From Prostheceraeus crozeri (lineage: Eukaryota > Platyhelminthes > Polycladida > Euryleptidae): a stretch of DNA of 64,000 bases. The notes under the pieces were generated by a model. The model was not told the origin of the DNA, did not search any database, and saw nothing but the letters and a program-made list of their open reading frames with translations. The DNA is taken from NCBI GenBank assembly GCA_907163375.1, contig CAJQUW010007919.1, forward strand, positions 62,001 to 126,000, given 5' to 3'. The position numbers and the translations under genes are program-made. Below, in pieces: positions 36,603 through 49,299 of this stretch (the stretch's first letter is position 1; the number at the start of each line of letters is the position of its first letter).

Positions 36603-38611
36603 CACAGTAAATCGCTGGATACGAAAATTACATACAAACATATACCAAAATCACATACAATTTGAAACCAACATCTGATACGAGATTCTCGTATGTTTAC
36701 AGAGGGTATGTTTTTCATACCACATTTCACTTACTTTCGTATATGATTGGTATGTAGCGATACGAACTGTTCTATCTGTGATTGGCTGTTTTAGAATGAA
36801 ATGCGAGTTGTTGTCATGTTTTACATACGAGACCCGATGGAAATTCGTCCTCATTCGTACGTCTCCGGTATCCATTTGGTATGTGCAGCTTTCAGTCACA
36901 TAGCAAAAAGACAGCAAATAACTTTTTTAGCACACTATTGTCAAATAACTTTTTTCGGTAATACAAGTGGTGAATATTTTTTGTTTGATATAGTGATATT
37001 TGAGTACATTAGATTTTTTGTGAATTTTGTGCTCCGCGAATATGTCGTCGAGGCTACTTGTCTAGCAACATTAACAGAACGTTTATTTAACTCTACTTTA
37101 CGACCCAAGTTGATAAACATCAATTCATTCAAACGATATCTTTCGTGCAATCATGTTGACTTATTTGTCTCATACATCACCATTTTTGCGTTCGTGAATT
37201 ATATTATTTCGCATTGATAATATGCTCAATTTCAAAATTACATAATGCATAAATGTTGATGGTTGAATATTTATTGATTATTTATGAAGTATTTTAGACT
37301 TACATGTATTAAAATCGAGTTCAGTATTGCAAGTTTGACTCTTGAATATCATTATCTATCTCACTATTTGCAGAACAGTAATAACATTAGTGTGATCTTT
37401 ATTGCCAAAAGGCCTTAAATCAACATACTTTAGACATCATTGATGTTTTGCTTTAAACCTATCCTACCGGGGGAGGGGGTGAATCGGTCCCCCCCTGTCG
37501 CATTTTTGTTGAGGATCTTTTAAAACTGAACCGATTGACACAGAGGCTTTTGTGTCTTTTAGTTTCTGGGTATTTCCCAACTTTTCGCCGAAAATCTTTG
37601 CATTTGGTTCATGGGAAAGTTAAATTTATGGCCCGTTTTGAAAAGTGCATTTTTTGAAAGTCTGAATTTTGCTTGATTTTGCAAACATCTGGTGTGCTAA
37701 ATTTTGACAAAACAAACTGAATATCAATTTTTTGCATCACATTACAACTAGGTGTCCATAAATTGCACCATCAAGATACTATAGACATCAAAGATACTAT
37801 AGACATCGATAAGAGTCATCCAAACTTGAATGTCATGTAAATACTACTTATTTGCTTTTCAGTAGAAATGAGTCAACTAAGATGCAACTAAGTAGTGTTA
37901 GTTCATATTGTTTTGAAAACTTCTGCTTATTCAGTGTCATTATTAGATTATTGGAGGGTATTCATAATTACATTATTGGAAGGTAGCAAGACCTCTTAAA
38001 TTGTTTCTACAGATGAATAAAAGTAGTCAATTTTGAGTGAAAAGCCTTTTCTGTTTATGATTTATTTTTATCATTAGCGATATCACATATTTAAATTTTG
38101 AATTTAAATTCATGATGTGTAGACAAACAAGTTTAGAGCATTAGATTATTATCATTTTCCTGATCATTAATTGTATGTGTCACTAACATCATTGAACTAA
38201 AATCTCTGAATCTATGTTTGCAGTCGATGAGAAGAAAACATAAAAACTCCGCTTAATTTTGAACTTCAAATTTTAAATCGCCCTTTAAAGCATCAAGATG
38301 GACGAATTAGAAAAAACAGACACCACCGTTAGAAAGATCAAACGCAGAATATTCCACCTGAACAATTTTATGTACAACGAAGCAGCATTTGGGAAGTTAA
38401 GGAGGGGGCCGAATCGCCCCCCCCCGGGATGGCGATGCGCTTCAGAGCCCGGTATGGATAGGGTTAACATTGTGCTGGTATGGTTTTAGTATATAAAGCA
38501 TACCACACATGAAATCAAATGCGAAAATGATAAAAATAGATACAGAAAGATATCAAAAAATACTTTGGTATGCATCCTTCGTGTGTGATTGGTATTGAGC
38601 GATTTACAGTG
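36603..38611. mobile_element. TA-flanked CACTGTAAATCG element, copy A, carrying a TTAA insertion
   Basis: The left end CACAGTAAATCGCTGGATACG and the right end, read inward CACTGTAAATCGCTCAATACC, are flanked by TA at 36601-36602 and 38612-38613. Without the insertion at 37457-38464 it is about 997 bp and matches copy B (39134-40110) inverted along its length. A 138-residue open frame at 36801-37217 has a similar frame in copy B, but only because the DNA is similar. I see no transposase motif. Confidence 0.85.
37457..38464. mobile_element. TTAA-type non-autonomous element inside copy A
   Basis: The ends ACCTATCCTACCGGG (left) and CCCTATCCATACCGGG (right, read inward) are flanked by TTAA at 37453-37456 and 38465-38468. 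G-runs and C-runs (GGGGGAGGGGG at about 37470, CCCCCCCCC at about 38419) sit near the ends. Copy B keeps the empty TTAA site at about 39287. Length is 1008 bp. No transposase frame is seen. Confidence 0.88.
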
Positions 38612-39133
38612 TACTCCTGTTAGTACTTGATTTCTTTAGTCTTCATTAGTCCGAAAGTATCGAGAAATCTTTTAATCTGTTACGCGCATGTTTGAGGAAA
38701 GTCATCAATCTCTTTATTCATCATATTGCAACAAAATACATAAAGAGTGACGCACTTTTTTCGTCTACTCTACATAATATATAAGAGAATGTTTATAATA
38801 TACATATAAACATTCATGGAGCTTAACATTATACAACAGCAGATGATTAGTAGATGAATGACAAAGCGACATCCAGTAAAAGTCTAGGAAAACGACAAAT
38901 CTAGGTAGGAAAATAACTTAATACAAGTAAATATGATTTACTAAAATTGAATCATAATTTATGTAATAGCATTACAAAAAATTAGAAATTTTTGATGCAT
39001 GAAGAAATAATTTAATTAATTCAAAATAATACTAAATGAGAGAATTGGTAGTTTTTCGAATTTTTACCGCATTAGTATATGAATTTATAGTTATGAAGGA
39101 GATAGGAGCGGAGCTGGAGAAATTGCAGCGCTA

Positions 39134-40110
39134 CACTGTAAATCGCTCAATACCAATCACATACGAAGAATGCATACCAAAATATTTTTTTGGTATATTT
39201 CTGTATTCTCTTGGCATTTGTGGGCTTTTCTCATGCTATTTCAAGTGTGGTATGCTTTACATACTAAAGCCATACCAGCACAATGTTAAAAGAAAGCATA
39301 AATCATTTCCAAAGTATCTTGATTTCAGGTCTTTTGTCAATAAATATCACACTAATGTTGCTATTGTTCTGCAAGTAGTGAGATGATGACATTCAAGAGT
39401 CATTCTTTCAATACTGAATTCGATTTTAATACACGTAAATCTAAGGCATTTCATGAATAATCAATAAGAATTCAACCATCAACAATTATGCATTATGTAA
39501 TTTTGAAATTAAGCATATTATCAATCCGAAATAAAAACACATTATAATTCATGAACGCAAAAAATAGTTATGTTTGAGAAATATGTCAACATGACCGCAC
39601 GCAAGATAGCGTTTGTATGAAATGATGTTTATCAACTTGGGTAGTAAAGTAGAGTTAAATAAAAATCCTGTTAATGTCGCTAGACAAGTAGCCTCGACGA
39701 CATATTCGTGGAGCATAAAATTCACAAAAAATCTAATGTACTCAAATATCACTATCAAACAAAAATTATTCACGACTTGTATTACCGAAAAAGTTATTTG
39801 ACAGTAGTATGTAATACATACATTTTTTGCTATGTGACCTAAAGCTGCACATACCAAATGGATACCAGAGGCATACGAAAAAGGATGAATTTCCATCGGG
39901 TCTCGTATATAAACATACCAACAACTCGTATTTCAGTGTAAAACAGCCAATCACAGATAGAACAGTTCTTATCGCTACATACCAATCACATACGAAAGTA
40001 AGTGAGGTGTGGTATGAAAAACATACCAGATCTCTGTAGACATGCCAGAATCTCGTATCAGATGTTAATTTCAAATTGTATGAAATTTTCGTATCCACCG
40101 ATTTACAGTG
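39134..40110. mobile_element. TA-flanked CACTGTAAATCG element, copy B
   Basis: Ends CACTGTAAATCGCTCAATACC and, read inward from the right, CACTGTAAATCGGTGGATACG. TA at 39132-39133 and 40111-40112. Length is 977 bp. It is inverted relative to copy A and has no nested insertion. Confidence 0.88.
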
Positions 40111-41055
40111 TACAGATCCCTGGACGATCCACTATATAGAAATACTTACTCAGTGGTACGTGTAAATAAAATAACGCTTAAAAGATTTCAATATTCGCAA
40201 AATTTCAATATTTGTAGTATCCTGCAATTAGGTGCGGTTCGGCATTTGACGATAGCAGGATGTCGAACATGACCTGCCCGCAATGCATGCTGGCATGAGA
40301 ATCATGTGACTGATGAAGATTCTCCTTGCCTCTCTCCAATCTTGTCATGTGATCGCATTTCAGATGACGCCTTTAAGATCAAGTGACGCATATTTCACCT
40401 CATTAGGCCTAGAAGGCTATAGCGGGCGCATCCAACTCGGATACGGTACTTAGCATCTGTATGTCATGTGAACCAACTCTTCTTTCATCTGAACAAGAAG
40501 GATGAAGTCATCTCAAAGCTAGCAAGTAATATAAACTGCCGATGAAATATCCATCTTTGAAGAACTTTTCTCAATAATTATCCCGAGAAGAAGAATCCAT
40601 ACATGAATGGGTTGTGTTTAGAGCATACATGTATTGCTATTATCACAAAATATAATCATTACATAGATGCTTTCTTGGAATGAATATACATGTCGATTGT
40701 AACTTAATTTCCTTTCTTATCGGTGTCAGAGATTTGAATTGATTGGAGTGCACAATTTTCACAAGAAAATGGCCGGAATTCTCATTATTTAAGTACATTT
40801 TCTGACACTCTCATGGATCGAACTTGATAAATCATAGATATCTTATCAGAAACACTAATAAGCTAGAAAAATCGCAAACAGTGCAATGAAAAATGTCCGT
40901 ATTAAGTGTATAGAAGGCTCCGTATATAAACGGCCCGAAATTTAAATCATACACATTTTCTGAATTGCATATTCCATGTTTGATTTGTCCAGACATGACA
41001 AAAAATAATACAAATTTTAAGAGAAGGAAGCACTTTCGTATAAAATCTTCTTTAA

Positions 41056-42002
41056 CCCTCAGAGACCTGAGGGGGTCCAGTGGACTCCTTTAACATATTC
41101 TTAGTTTACCTGCTTAAATCTATATCAAAACATTAGGAAAGTTGATTTTAAGTAAAATAATGATGTTTGCGTGTAGCAGGTCGGTATAACGAATCCCTTG
41201 AGTGACTTTCAGCCTTCTCAGTAAACATGTGTGAAAATATAGTGTTGTTGTAAGTCAACCACATTTAGTACAGCATCATTTGTACTAGGGGGCGGCTTTA
41301 CGATATTTTGTGTCACCATAAAGCCTCAGATACATTAGTTGATTTTGATGAAGTTGATTTAATTCATGCTGCTAATCCTTTCCATTTGTACATTCCTTCA
41401 AATTTATCCAAAGCTATCAGAAATAGACCTAAAATGAGTCAAAATTGCTGTCCTTCTAGAACCAAAAACAGCTGTGGAGATCTCAAACTTATCATTACTG
41501 CTGTGAAAAGTTTGTCATCAATCAGTTTTTGGTGCTCAACTATGAATATAATGATAGCTTTCATTTCGGACATCCATTTATGTAGAGTTGTTCATATTGG
41601 CCAACCAGTCACTCGAGATCATGTGCGAAAGCAAAATACTCACATTTTGCGATCTTCCAACACATTGCACATCTACGAGCATGATGCAAACAATGAATAA
41701 ATGACTTTCACTCTTTATACACCATCGTGGACATGTTCGAAATCATTTTTCATCTAATTACAAAACTTTTGTGATGGAATTTCTACACCCTCTGAGACCT
41801 GAGGACCTGAGGACCTGACCCCTTTGGCCTATCTGGCATAGTACTTCTGCTGATTCAATTGAAATGAAATAACACATGCAGATTCACTGTCAGAAATGAA
41901 GATTTTGTATGGGTTTGAGTGGTTGATATATCGTCAGCGTGAAAAATGAAATAGAAAAATGTGACTCCGGGGTCCACTGGACCCCCCTTAGGTCTCTGAG
42001 GG
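41056..42002. mobile_element. TTAA-type element, CCCTCAGAGACCT family, copy 1
   Basis: The left end CCCTCAGAGACCTGAGG and the right end, read inward CCCTCAGAGACCTAAGG, are flanked by TTAA at 41052-41055 and 42003-42006. Palindromes GGGGTCCAGTGGACTCC (41072-41088) and GGGGTCCACTGGACCCC (41969-41985) lie inside the ends. The open frame 41308-41700 (130 codons) is not recognisable as transposase and its start is shared by copy 2. Length is 947 bp, a non-autonomous piggyBac-type element. Confidence 0.88.
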
Positions 42003-42412
42003 TTAAATGGTACAAATAACGTCCGCATTCTGGATGGGTGGTATTTGAGGTACAAAGGAGAAAATAGGTCCGATTAACTTACAGGTAGTGTTATGAGCAT
42101 ATTCGACGGGTGTCAAAACACCTTCGAAAATTGACAGACAAAGTCACCTAGGGCTACTTCTATCTTGAATTAATACGCAATTATCAAATGATTATCAGTA
42201 GAGAAAATAATATGAATCGCTAGGCAAATTGAAAGTTATTATTTCCATTGGTAATTTTTGTTGCAAACATTTCGAATGCATTTAATATAATTTGACAAAT
42301 CAACCGAGGAATTGTAAGACAACTTGTCCTTTTAGTCAATTGGTAGAAGGGGAAGATTGCACTAAGTACAGTATGAGCAAGCATGATGATAATAATGATA
42401 ATATCGTCATTA

Positions 42413-42846
42413 CACTAGGTGGCATGCCACGCTCAATAACGCGTAACTACGTGTGACCCTATACATCCGTAGCTATGCGTGACATTGCTGCAACATCTAT
42501 CGGCAGTCCTGTTATATAGACCTTGCGTCTCATGTGTCTGCATGTATCAGAGTCTAAACAATGTGACAAGACCTCAATGTCATGCTCAGGGAAGACAGAA
42601 CATTCTTAGCGGTTCATCCGTGGTTCAAGCGGCAGCGCAGACAGCCGTAGACGACTCGCAAACCATAAACGCTCGCCCGCACGTATTCATAAACATTCAC
42701 CATGTTTTAACAGTATCAGATCACGTGATTTCTGACACTAAGTGCAGCGCATATGTACGCGCGTAGAAGAATAGAATGTCTTTAACCACAGATGTTTGGG
42801 GTGTTCCGTAATTACGCGGGAATTACGCTTGGCGTTTCACCTAGTG
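42413..42846. mobile_element. TA-flanked miniature element with CACTAGGTG ends
   Basis: CACTAGGTGGCATGCCACGC on the left and CACTAGGTGAAACGCCAAGC read inward on the right, with TA at 42411-42412 and 42847-42848. Length is 434 bp, non-coding. Open frame 42479-42766 has no known domain. Confidence 0.8.
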
Positions 42847-42999
42847 TAGTCTCAATGTCACAAGTAGCAGTCAGTGAAAGCTTTATAATAAAAACCAAGT
42901 GCAGGTCACGAAAGCCATCGAGAGAAGGCGGGACATAAACAAGTCACGCTGCGTTGCAAGCACGCGAGCGATGTAAAGATGTGCAGGCCATAGAGTAAG

Positions 43000-43995
43000 G
43001 ATATATAGGTAGAGTATCGAATCAAAAAACTATCTGTATGCAGTAAAAATTTTCATATAAAAAGATTCAATTTTTTATGGAGATTACGTTCCCGTTGTCC
43101 AAAAAATTATTTGAGCAGTTTTGAAAAAATTGAAAATTTGCCAATATAAATACTACCGAGATGACTCCTCTATATGAGTAGTGCAAAGCAAGTTGGATAT
43201 TAAAAGGAATGAATATTTGCTAATAAGCATAACAAATAATCGGAAATTGAGCTAATTTGCAAGGGAATTTCATGATCCGCATTATAATGGGAGTTTTCAT
43301 GACAACGTCGCGATACACTGTAAACTGTTGACTGACAATCGACAGACATTTATCCTACAAAATCTATTTTGTTGGTCATTGTTCGGTCTTGTTGGATATT
43401 TGCTACTGAACACCTACATTATCTGAAGAAAAGCGACAAAATGAATGGCAATGAAATATAGTTTAAAATTTATCAAAATTGTCGGCAATTAATTAAATTA
43501 TGGGAAAATAAATCATGGTTTTGCCACACAATAATAAAGATTGCCTAAAAGTCAAGCAATCACCAGTCGAAACAATCATTCAATATTCAACAATTTTTGT
43601 TTAGTTAGAGTGCATACAAAGCATCTGTTTCGATGCCGGTGAAGAACCTACAAATTCGTCGGATATCGCAGGACATTGGAGGTGACAATCGTCGGTTGAT
43701 TTTGTCTGTAATTTTGTAGGATAATTGTCGGTCTACGGTTTACAGTGTATTATTCGTGCTTTGTTGGCTGCAATTTCAAGTTTTTAATTCAATTTTCGCC
43801 GGCATGATTTTATGACTCACTAAATTCAAGTTTCATTTCTTGAATCTGAATAGTGATGTGGACCCATTTACATCTTTAAAAATTGATTGAAATCATTGAC
43901 CTTGATTATTTGATTTTGATCTGCCAGTGGCAGGTTGCCTGTGATATGATCACGCTTGGGAAAATATTCTTGAGGTTGAGCATGAAAGTAATAAA
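43000..43995. repeat. dispersed repeat E, copy 1, carrying a miniature element
   Basis: Outer parts (43000-43315 and 43748-43995) match 49990-50388 in direct orientation at roughly 80-85%, sharing GATATATAGGTAGAGT, TTTGAGCAGTTT and CCAGTGGCAGGTTGC. The second copy lacks the insertion and reads CGCGATATTC across the joint, confirming a TA target. Confidence 0.75.
43316..43747. mobile_element. TA-flanked CACTGTAAAC element with GACAATCGACAG block, copy 1
   Basis: The left end CACTGTAAACTGTTGACTGA and the right end, read inward CACTGTAAACCGTAGACCGA, are flanked by TA at 43314-43315 and 43748-43749. The 432-bp body is non-coding. A diverged copy lies at 56180-56603. Confidence 0.9.
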
Positions 43996-44414
43996 AACCC
44001 ATCGAATCCGTTAAAACAGGGCTAAAGAAGTACTCTAGTATTCACGACATACCCTATAAACTGTACGATACCAAAGCTACTTACGAAACCGATGTACAAA
44101 AAGAGAATAACGAAGTGTACGAAGGCACTATTGCTCTTTCTGATATAGTACAAAATTGATTGCCTTTCCTATTGGATGCTGAAGATAATCCAAGAGGAAA
44201 GCCGATCACTTTCGTAGTGTATAGACACGAACAGTAGTGATTTCGTGCATTTTGTATTCTCTTTTTGTAAATCGGTTTCGCATTCAAAATCAGCCAGCTT
44301 TCGTACTCCACACTTTATGGTGTGCTGCGTCGCTCGAAGCCCAACCTGTCCGCCTTTCACATTGATCACGTTTTGCTAAAACAATTCTCATTCAATTTTT
44401 CTATTTATTTTCAG

Positions 44415-45041
44415 GGTAGACCCTTGAAATGTGTTGCATTTACCTGGAATGAGATCAACGGAACATGTGTTTTGCTTCCATTTCTTCTGACTTCTTCAAG
44501 TGCAACAATTGGAAGCTGTGATTACTATGTACACGAAAATTGCAGCATGTTCCTACCAGGATGTTCCTCTGTGTACAATATCTGCATCCTAAAAATCCCG
44601 ACTGTCCGATTTCACTTGAATTTCTCTCGACCCTTGCCGAAAAGAAATGCGAGTGACTACTGCCAAAAAACAGGGGGCCTTTTACTTGAAAATCCAATGA
44701 AAAATAGCAACGTAAATTTGGTAGCTGAGATGACGTCTGCAATTCGCCATCTATTCTCCTACAAATTATTTTCTGAGAAAAGCTGCTACTTTGATGACCG
44801 ACGCTATTGGTGCAGTTATTGGTTGAACACCCACGTTCGCTGGACAAGTAAGGGCCGGCGATTTTACTGGACTCGTGCCAAAATTATGGCATCAATATCG
44901 GTAAAGCCAGTCTCGCGATTGAGTTGTCTTACTTTCGCAATTATATTTGAGAGAGGTGGAGAAATCTGGAAAATGGGTTTCCACGCGCCGTCAGATCTAC
45001 GTCGATGTAAGACTAAGATATTCCCGGCTTGTGAGTGTTAA
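44415..45041 (+). CDS. exon 2 of secreted PAN/apple plus C-type-lectin-like protein
   Basis: An acceptor TTATTTTCAG ends at 44414. The exon opens GRPLKCVAFTWNEINGTCVL, completing the PAN/apple domain (Cys64 and Cys76) begun in exon 1, in phase 0. From about residue 125 the sequence recalls a C-type lectin-like domain: NASDYCQKTGGLLL, then YWLNTHVRWTSKGRRFYW, then a closing SCLTFA..IWKMGF..RRCKTKIFPACEC. The canonical EPN/QPD and WND sugar or calcium motifs are not seen, so binding ability is uncertain. The stop TAA is at 45039-45041. A poly(A) signal AATAAA lies at 45544-45549, and a variant ATTAAA lies near 45152. Predicted total is 266 residues, secreted. Confidence 0.7.
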   Translation, partial: GRPLKCVAFTWNEINGTCVLLPFLLTSSSATIGSCDYYVHENCSMFLPGCSSVYNICILKIPTVRFHLNFSRPLPKRNASDYCQKTGGLLLENPMKNSNVNLVAEMTSAIRHLFSYKLFSEKSCYFDDRRYWCSYWLNTHVRWTSKGRRFYWTRAKIMASISVKPVSRLSCLTFAIIFERGGEIWKMGFHAPSDLRRCKTKIFPACEC

Positions 45042-45893
45042 AGGAAGCGCTCATAGAGACCTGTGTGTTTTGGTCTGGAGATAACATGGTAACTGCCAGG
45101 AATAGTCTCGAGGGGCAAGAAGATCAATTTTCCATTGAAAGTAATGCAAATTAAAGTATTAAACACATCGCATCAAACATTCACAGTCAATGAATTTAGT
45201 CCGTGAGGAGTTGAACGGTGAGAAATCTATTTCCATTTGATGAATGTGTTGCGGAGAAACATTGAGTCAAAGACAAGTGCTGCTCACTTGGCAGATGTTC
45301 ACTCTTCCATGTGAAAACGCTAGCCCGTTTGTTTCCTAATTCGACTTTCCTCACGCAGTGCGCGCGCTTGACCAAACACGTAAACCAATGGGAGACGAAT
45401 ATCTCCACGTACCTCCCTGCCATTGTATACAATGGCTAAGATAGAATCGCTTCACCTCTAGAGTAACCGCGGCAGCTGCACTCATCTCTGTGGCAGCGGG
45501 TACCACTTTTTTTCTTCTTGGCTGTTGAGTCTTAGTGTCGTGCAATAAATCGGTCTCAAATTATTGATTGCTGACAGCATGTAATAAAGTAGTCAATTAG
45601 TTTTTGATGTACTGTATTTGAAATAAATTGAAATTCTGAATTGCAAAATTGTAGTTAGTAGATCCAAATAATCGTCAGTAAAACTGGCTTTGATATCGAG
45701 TAATTTCAATTAATGTTTTTGGTACATTGCGCAGTTTACAATTTTACAAGTTAATTAAATTTTGCAGACAAAATTAGTTTTCTGCTGACAACCTACAAAA
45801 GATTGATGACGCAAGCAATAGCTATATCGGTGAACGACTTTCGAACGCTTGCCCATTTAATCTCGTACTTTGTACTTGCAGTCGTAGGGTTAC

Positions 45894-48300
45894 TTAGGTG
45901 ACCGTGCTGACCAGGTCACGAAACGCAGGGCGATCTTGCGCAGCGTCAATGAGGTCTTCAATCGGTCGCGCGCGATCGCGTAGATTGAACATGCGCCATC
46001 GAGAAGGTCGAGGACTACCACGAGGATGACGCCATTCCGAAGGTGGAGGAGGGGCCGAGGCGGCGACGATCTGCCTCGCGGGGGCATCGGCACCAAGACG
46101 GGCAACATGACCGAGAAGTCGAAGCTTCCTTCGAGATACGGTGGTTGCCATGCTCGTTGAGACACCAGCTCTGGCATACAGATCGTCATTCGACAGACGG
46201 TGGTACCAGCAAATGACGTGGATTCGGACAGGAGCGGTGAAAGGCGTCTAGACGAGCTGCCGTGTTGAGGAAAAGGCACCAAGTTTCACAACCATATAAC
46301 AGAATTAGAAGGTTTCCAAGATCCTAGTTTCAGTTTTCATTTCATCGGGAAAAATCTCAAGTTCGGCTTCGGAGTTAGTTGATAGTTCCATCTCTAATTT
46401 GGTCTATTCGTCTTTTTGAGAGAGAAAATTGGGACAAATTTGCGTCCTATTCTCAAGCATTGTGCAGCCCCCTTATTTAACCTTGGCTCCATTGGGCTGC
46501 TTTGACAAACACGCCCTGCTGAGAGGGAGCCGTGCTTATTTCCGAAACAGAATATTATCATCGTTATGATATTCAAGGTCATTGTGGCTGTCAAATGTAA
46601 GGTCGAAGGTCAAAAAGATGATTTTTTACTATGGTTTACAATTAATTTCATTTTTTTAATTTTTGAATTCAAAACGTCAAAGTGTAAATAGAATCTATGA
46701 GAGAATTGTCATCTTTTTCCGTTCAAATTGAGACGAGAGCCCTTTCGTTTATCAATTCGAATAGTTTTGATATCAATCAGGACACCTGAAATCATTCAAA
46801 GCGAAAATATTGCAAAATTCGACAAGTTTGCTGAACTTTTAAAGTTTTAAAATTTCACAGTGACGAAGATATCAAATCGATGTTATTAAAAATTGGTGGA
46901 AAGCTGTCGAAAACGCAGAAAATAAGACATCTAAAATGTGGAGCTCGCATCTTCCTTCGGTCGTGGATTCGACCTGTGAATAACTACGACGAGATTGTCG
47001 CAGCGGTCAAGTGCACCGTGTAACCACTGGTTGATTACCACGTTGAATAAGTTGGGGGCAGCTACGCAACCTTGGCTGACTCCTGAAGTGGTAGGAAGGG
47101 AATCTGAGAGATCTCCCTCTGCTCGAACTCTGCATGCTAGCGTTTTTCGATGTATCGGTCACGTAAAATGTCTGTGTACTTTAAAGGTACACCTATCCCT
47201 TGTAGTTTAGGAGCCAGAAAAAGTCTCTGTCAAGTGAGTCGAAGGTTGCTCATTTCTTAATTTCTGCTTTCAATTTTCTTAGACCAATCAAAAGGACAAT
47301 GGAACTATGGGAGAAGTGAGTGATTGAAAAACGAACGACAATTGCAGTACAACCACCGATATGCTAGGCTTAATTATGCGAATCTGCATGTACAAAATTG
47401 ACGATGACCGCCGAGCAAACGAAATTTGTCAGGAATTTTATCGCTGGTGCTGAGTCTGCTTCCCCTGGACCACTTACCCAATGTGTTGCGAAGGCATCTC
47501 TTTCGAGTTTTCGAAGGCAACGTTCATCTGAGAACCTTGGCTTCTTTGCAGGACGATCGCTGAGAATTGATGAGGTTGTAGGAGTGAAGGTAGAAACATT
47601 GTAGAGCATTGAAACGATTCTGAACCTCCACGGCGTAACGGTGGGTGTATTGATGCTCGCGAAGCTTTCATAGGTCAAGAGGACAATCGATTTCGTGAAG
47701 TAGGACGATTTGGCAAAGTAGTACGGAGCAGACGAAGGTGGATCGTAGCAATAAGCAGACGATGATCCGTGTTGCCCAGTTCAGGGCTGCGGTACCCACG
47801 ACAATGCGAAGCTATTTTCCAGCGGCCGCGAACCAAAATGTGATCGATTACTTTGGTGATCGCACCGTTGTTACTGTGCCACCTTAGACGATACATTTTG
47901 CGATGCAGGAACCAGGAGCCACGCACCTTTAAGCTATGCGATCAGCATAAGCCCATCATTCGACCACCTTTGTCACTAGGTCCAACGATGCGCTCCATTC
48001 CTTCGCGGTTGGAGTTGATGGTGGCATTCATGTCGCCTAGGATAATTACAATGTCGTAGGGGAGACACTTGATCTTTCGGTCTGTGGCTTCGATAAGCTG
48101 CTATTGCGATGATAACTGGCATTATTTGATGACTGACGTGGCCACGCCAGATTAATTTGTAGTCTCTGATATAGGTCTCACAACTAACTACTGGAGATGT
48201 TAAGGCCTGAGAGCTCACTCGCGAGCAGGTCGGGGGTGAACCATGGTGTCAAGAAATAGGACATTGCAAGTGCCCATACGTAGGGGATTGTGAGTATGGG
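45894..48300 (-). mobile_element. LINE with endonuclease, reverse transcriptase and C-terminus, decayed
   Basis: Read on the minus strand from about 48290: LRMGTCNVLFLDT (start of an APE-type endonuclease), GDMNATINSN (48011-48037), IDHILVRGRW and SPELGNTDHRLLIA (about 47730-47830, catalytic DH). A linker with VQNRFNALQ follows at about 47620. The reverse-transcriptase block GVSQGCVAAPNLFNVVINQW lies at about 47018-47092, and the C-terminal ARLDAFHRS and RRKLRLLGHVARLG at about 46070-46290. This is the RTE/craniofacial-type layout. The YADD-containing part between about 46400 and 46990 is not recognisable, and frames change many times. Confidence 0.75.
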
Positions 48301-49150
48301 TAAAATTAGACGACGACAGTGACACCAGATACTCCTTGATGGAATTATAAACCATACGTAAATTATCACAAGAGAGGTATGGTTTCAAGACACGAATAAC
48401 ATAGAGCCTTTGTGACGCAAGCTTCAGAATTCTCTCTATATGGGAAGACCAATCCAAGCCGTCGTTCCACGTTACACCAAGGATCTTTATTGCTTTGGTT
48501 AAACTAATATTATCGTAGGCAAGCTCAGCCGAAGTACAGTTACCTTACTTGAAAATCAGCTGCTGAGACTTCCTCAGATTCAAAGACATCTCGTTCATAT
48601 CCATCCAACTTTCAATGTAGTGCAGATTATTAGGCAAATCACTATCCTTGAATATCGGCTCTATTAAATTCATATCATCAGCATATATCACTACAACTGC
48701 ATCTGAGTTAACATTCAAGGAGCCCATGAACGAAGCAAATAATACTGGTCCAAGCACCGAACCCTGGGGCAGACCAGATGGCACAATAACAGGAGAAGTG
48801 TAAACGCCATTCAACTTTATTCTTTGAGAACGAGAAATTAAGTAACTCTTTATCCAAAGGATAAAACCACCATTCAATCCAGCACTTTTAAGGCGATGGA
48901 TCATCAGACTTGGCAAAACTCTGTCAAAAGCTTTCAATAGATCTAAGCATGTCATTTGAACAGCTTTGACATCAGATTTATCCAGGCACTCTGTTATATA
49001 GTCATGCATACGAACAAGTGCAGCATCAGTGGACCCATACTTCCTGAAGGCAATTTGATGAGAACCGTACAATTCATTAATGCTTGACATCATATGGTTG
49101 AGCACAAGTCTTTCAAAAATGTTCGATTCAAAGATGCAAAAAATCAACAT
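48300..49150 (-). pseudogene. LINE reverse transcriptase, second family
   Basis: A 201-codon open frame (49150 to 48548) holds IFERLVLNHMMSSINELYGS, CLDLLKAFDRVLP (first catalytic Asp), SGLPQGSVLGPVLF and VVIYADDMNLIEP (second and third Asp). After an in-frame TAA at 48545-48547 the same frame continues with LDWSSHIERILKLASQRLY (to about 48300). This is Jockey/CR1-like and clearly different from the LINE downstream of it, which begins at the point where this one stops. The 5' part is missing. Confidence 0.85.
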
Positions 49151-49299
49151 ATATGTACATCATTTACAATCAAGGAAGTGAAAGGAACAAAAGAAGTACT
49201 AGTCCGTTCAGTTCTGCAATATGGGATTGAAACACTCTCTGAATTCATATGTCTCATCGGGATAATTGGATTGAGAATATGACCTTCTTTTTTTTCGAT

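Noticed and set aside
36801-37217. A 138-residue frame with a similar frame at 39549-39896
   Set aside because: The two lie in inverted copies of the same non-autonomous element. No transposase or other domain is visible and the frames differ by indels.
47976-48218. A small minus-strand protein rich in His and Arg
   Set aside because: It is an out-of-frame reading of the LINE endonuclease region, where the correct frame gives GDMNATINSN.
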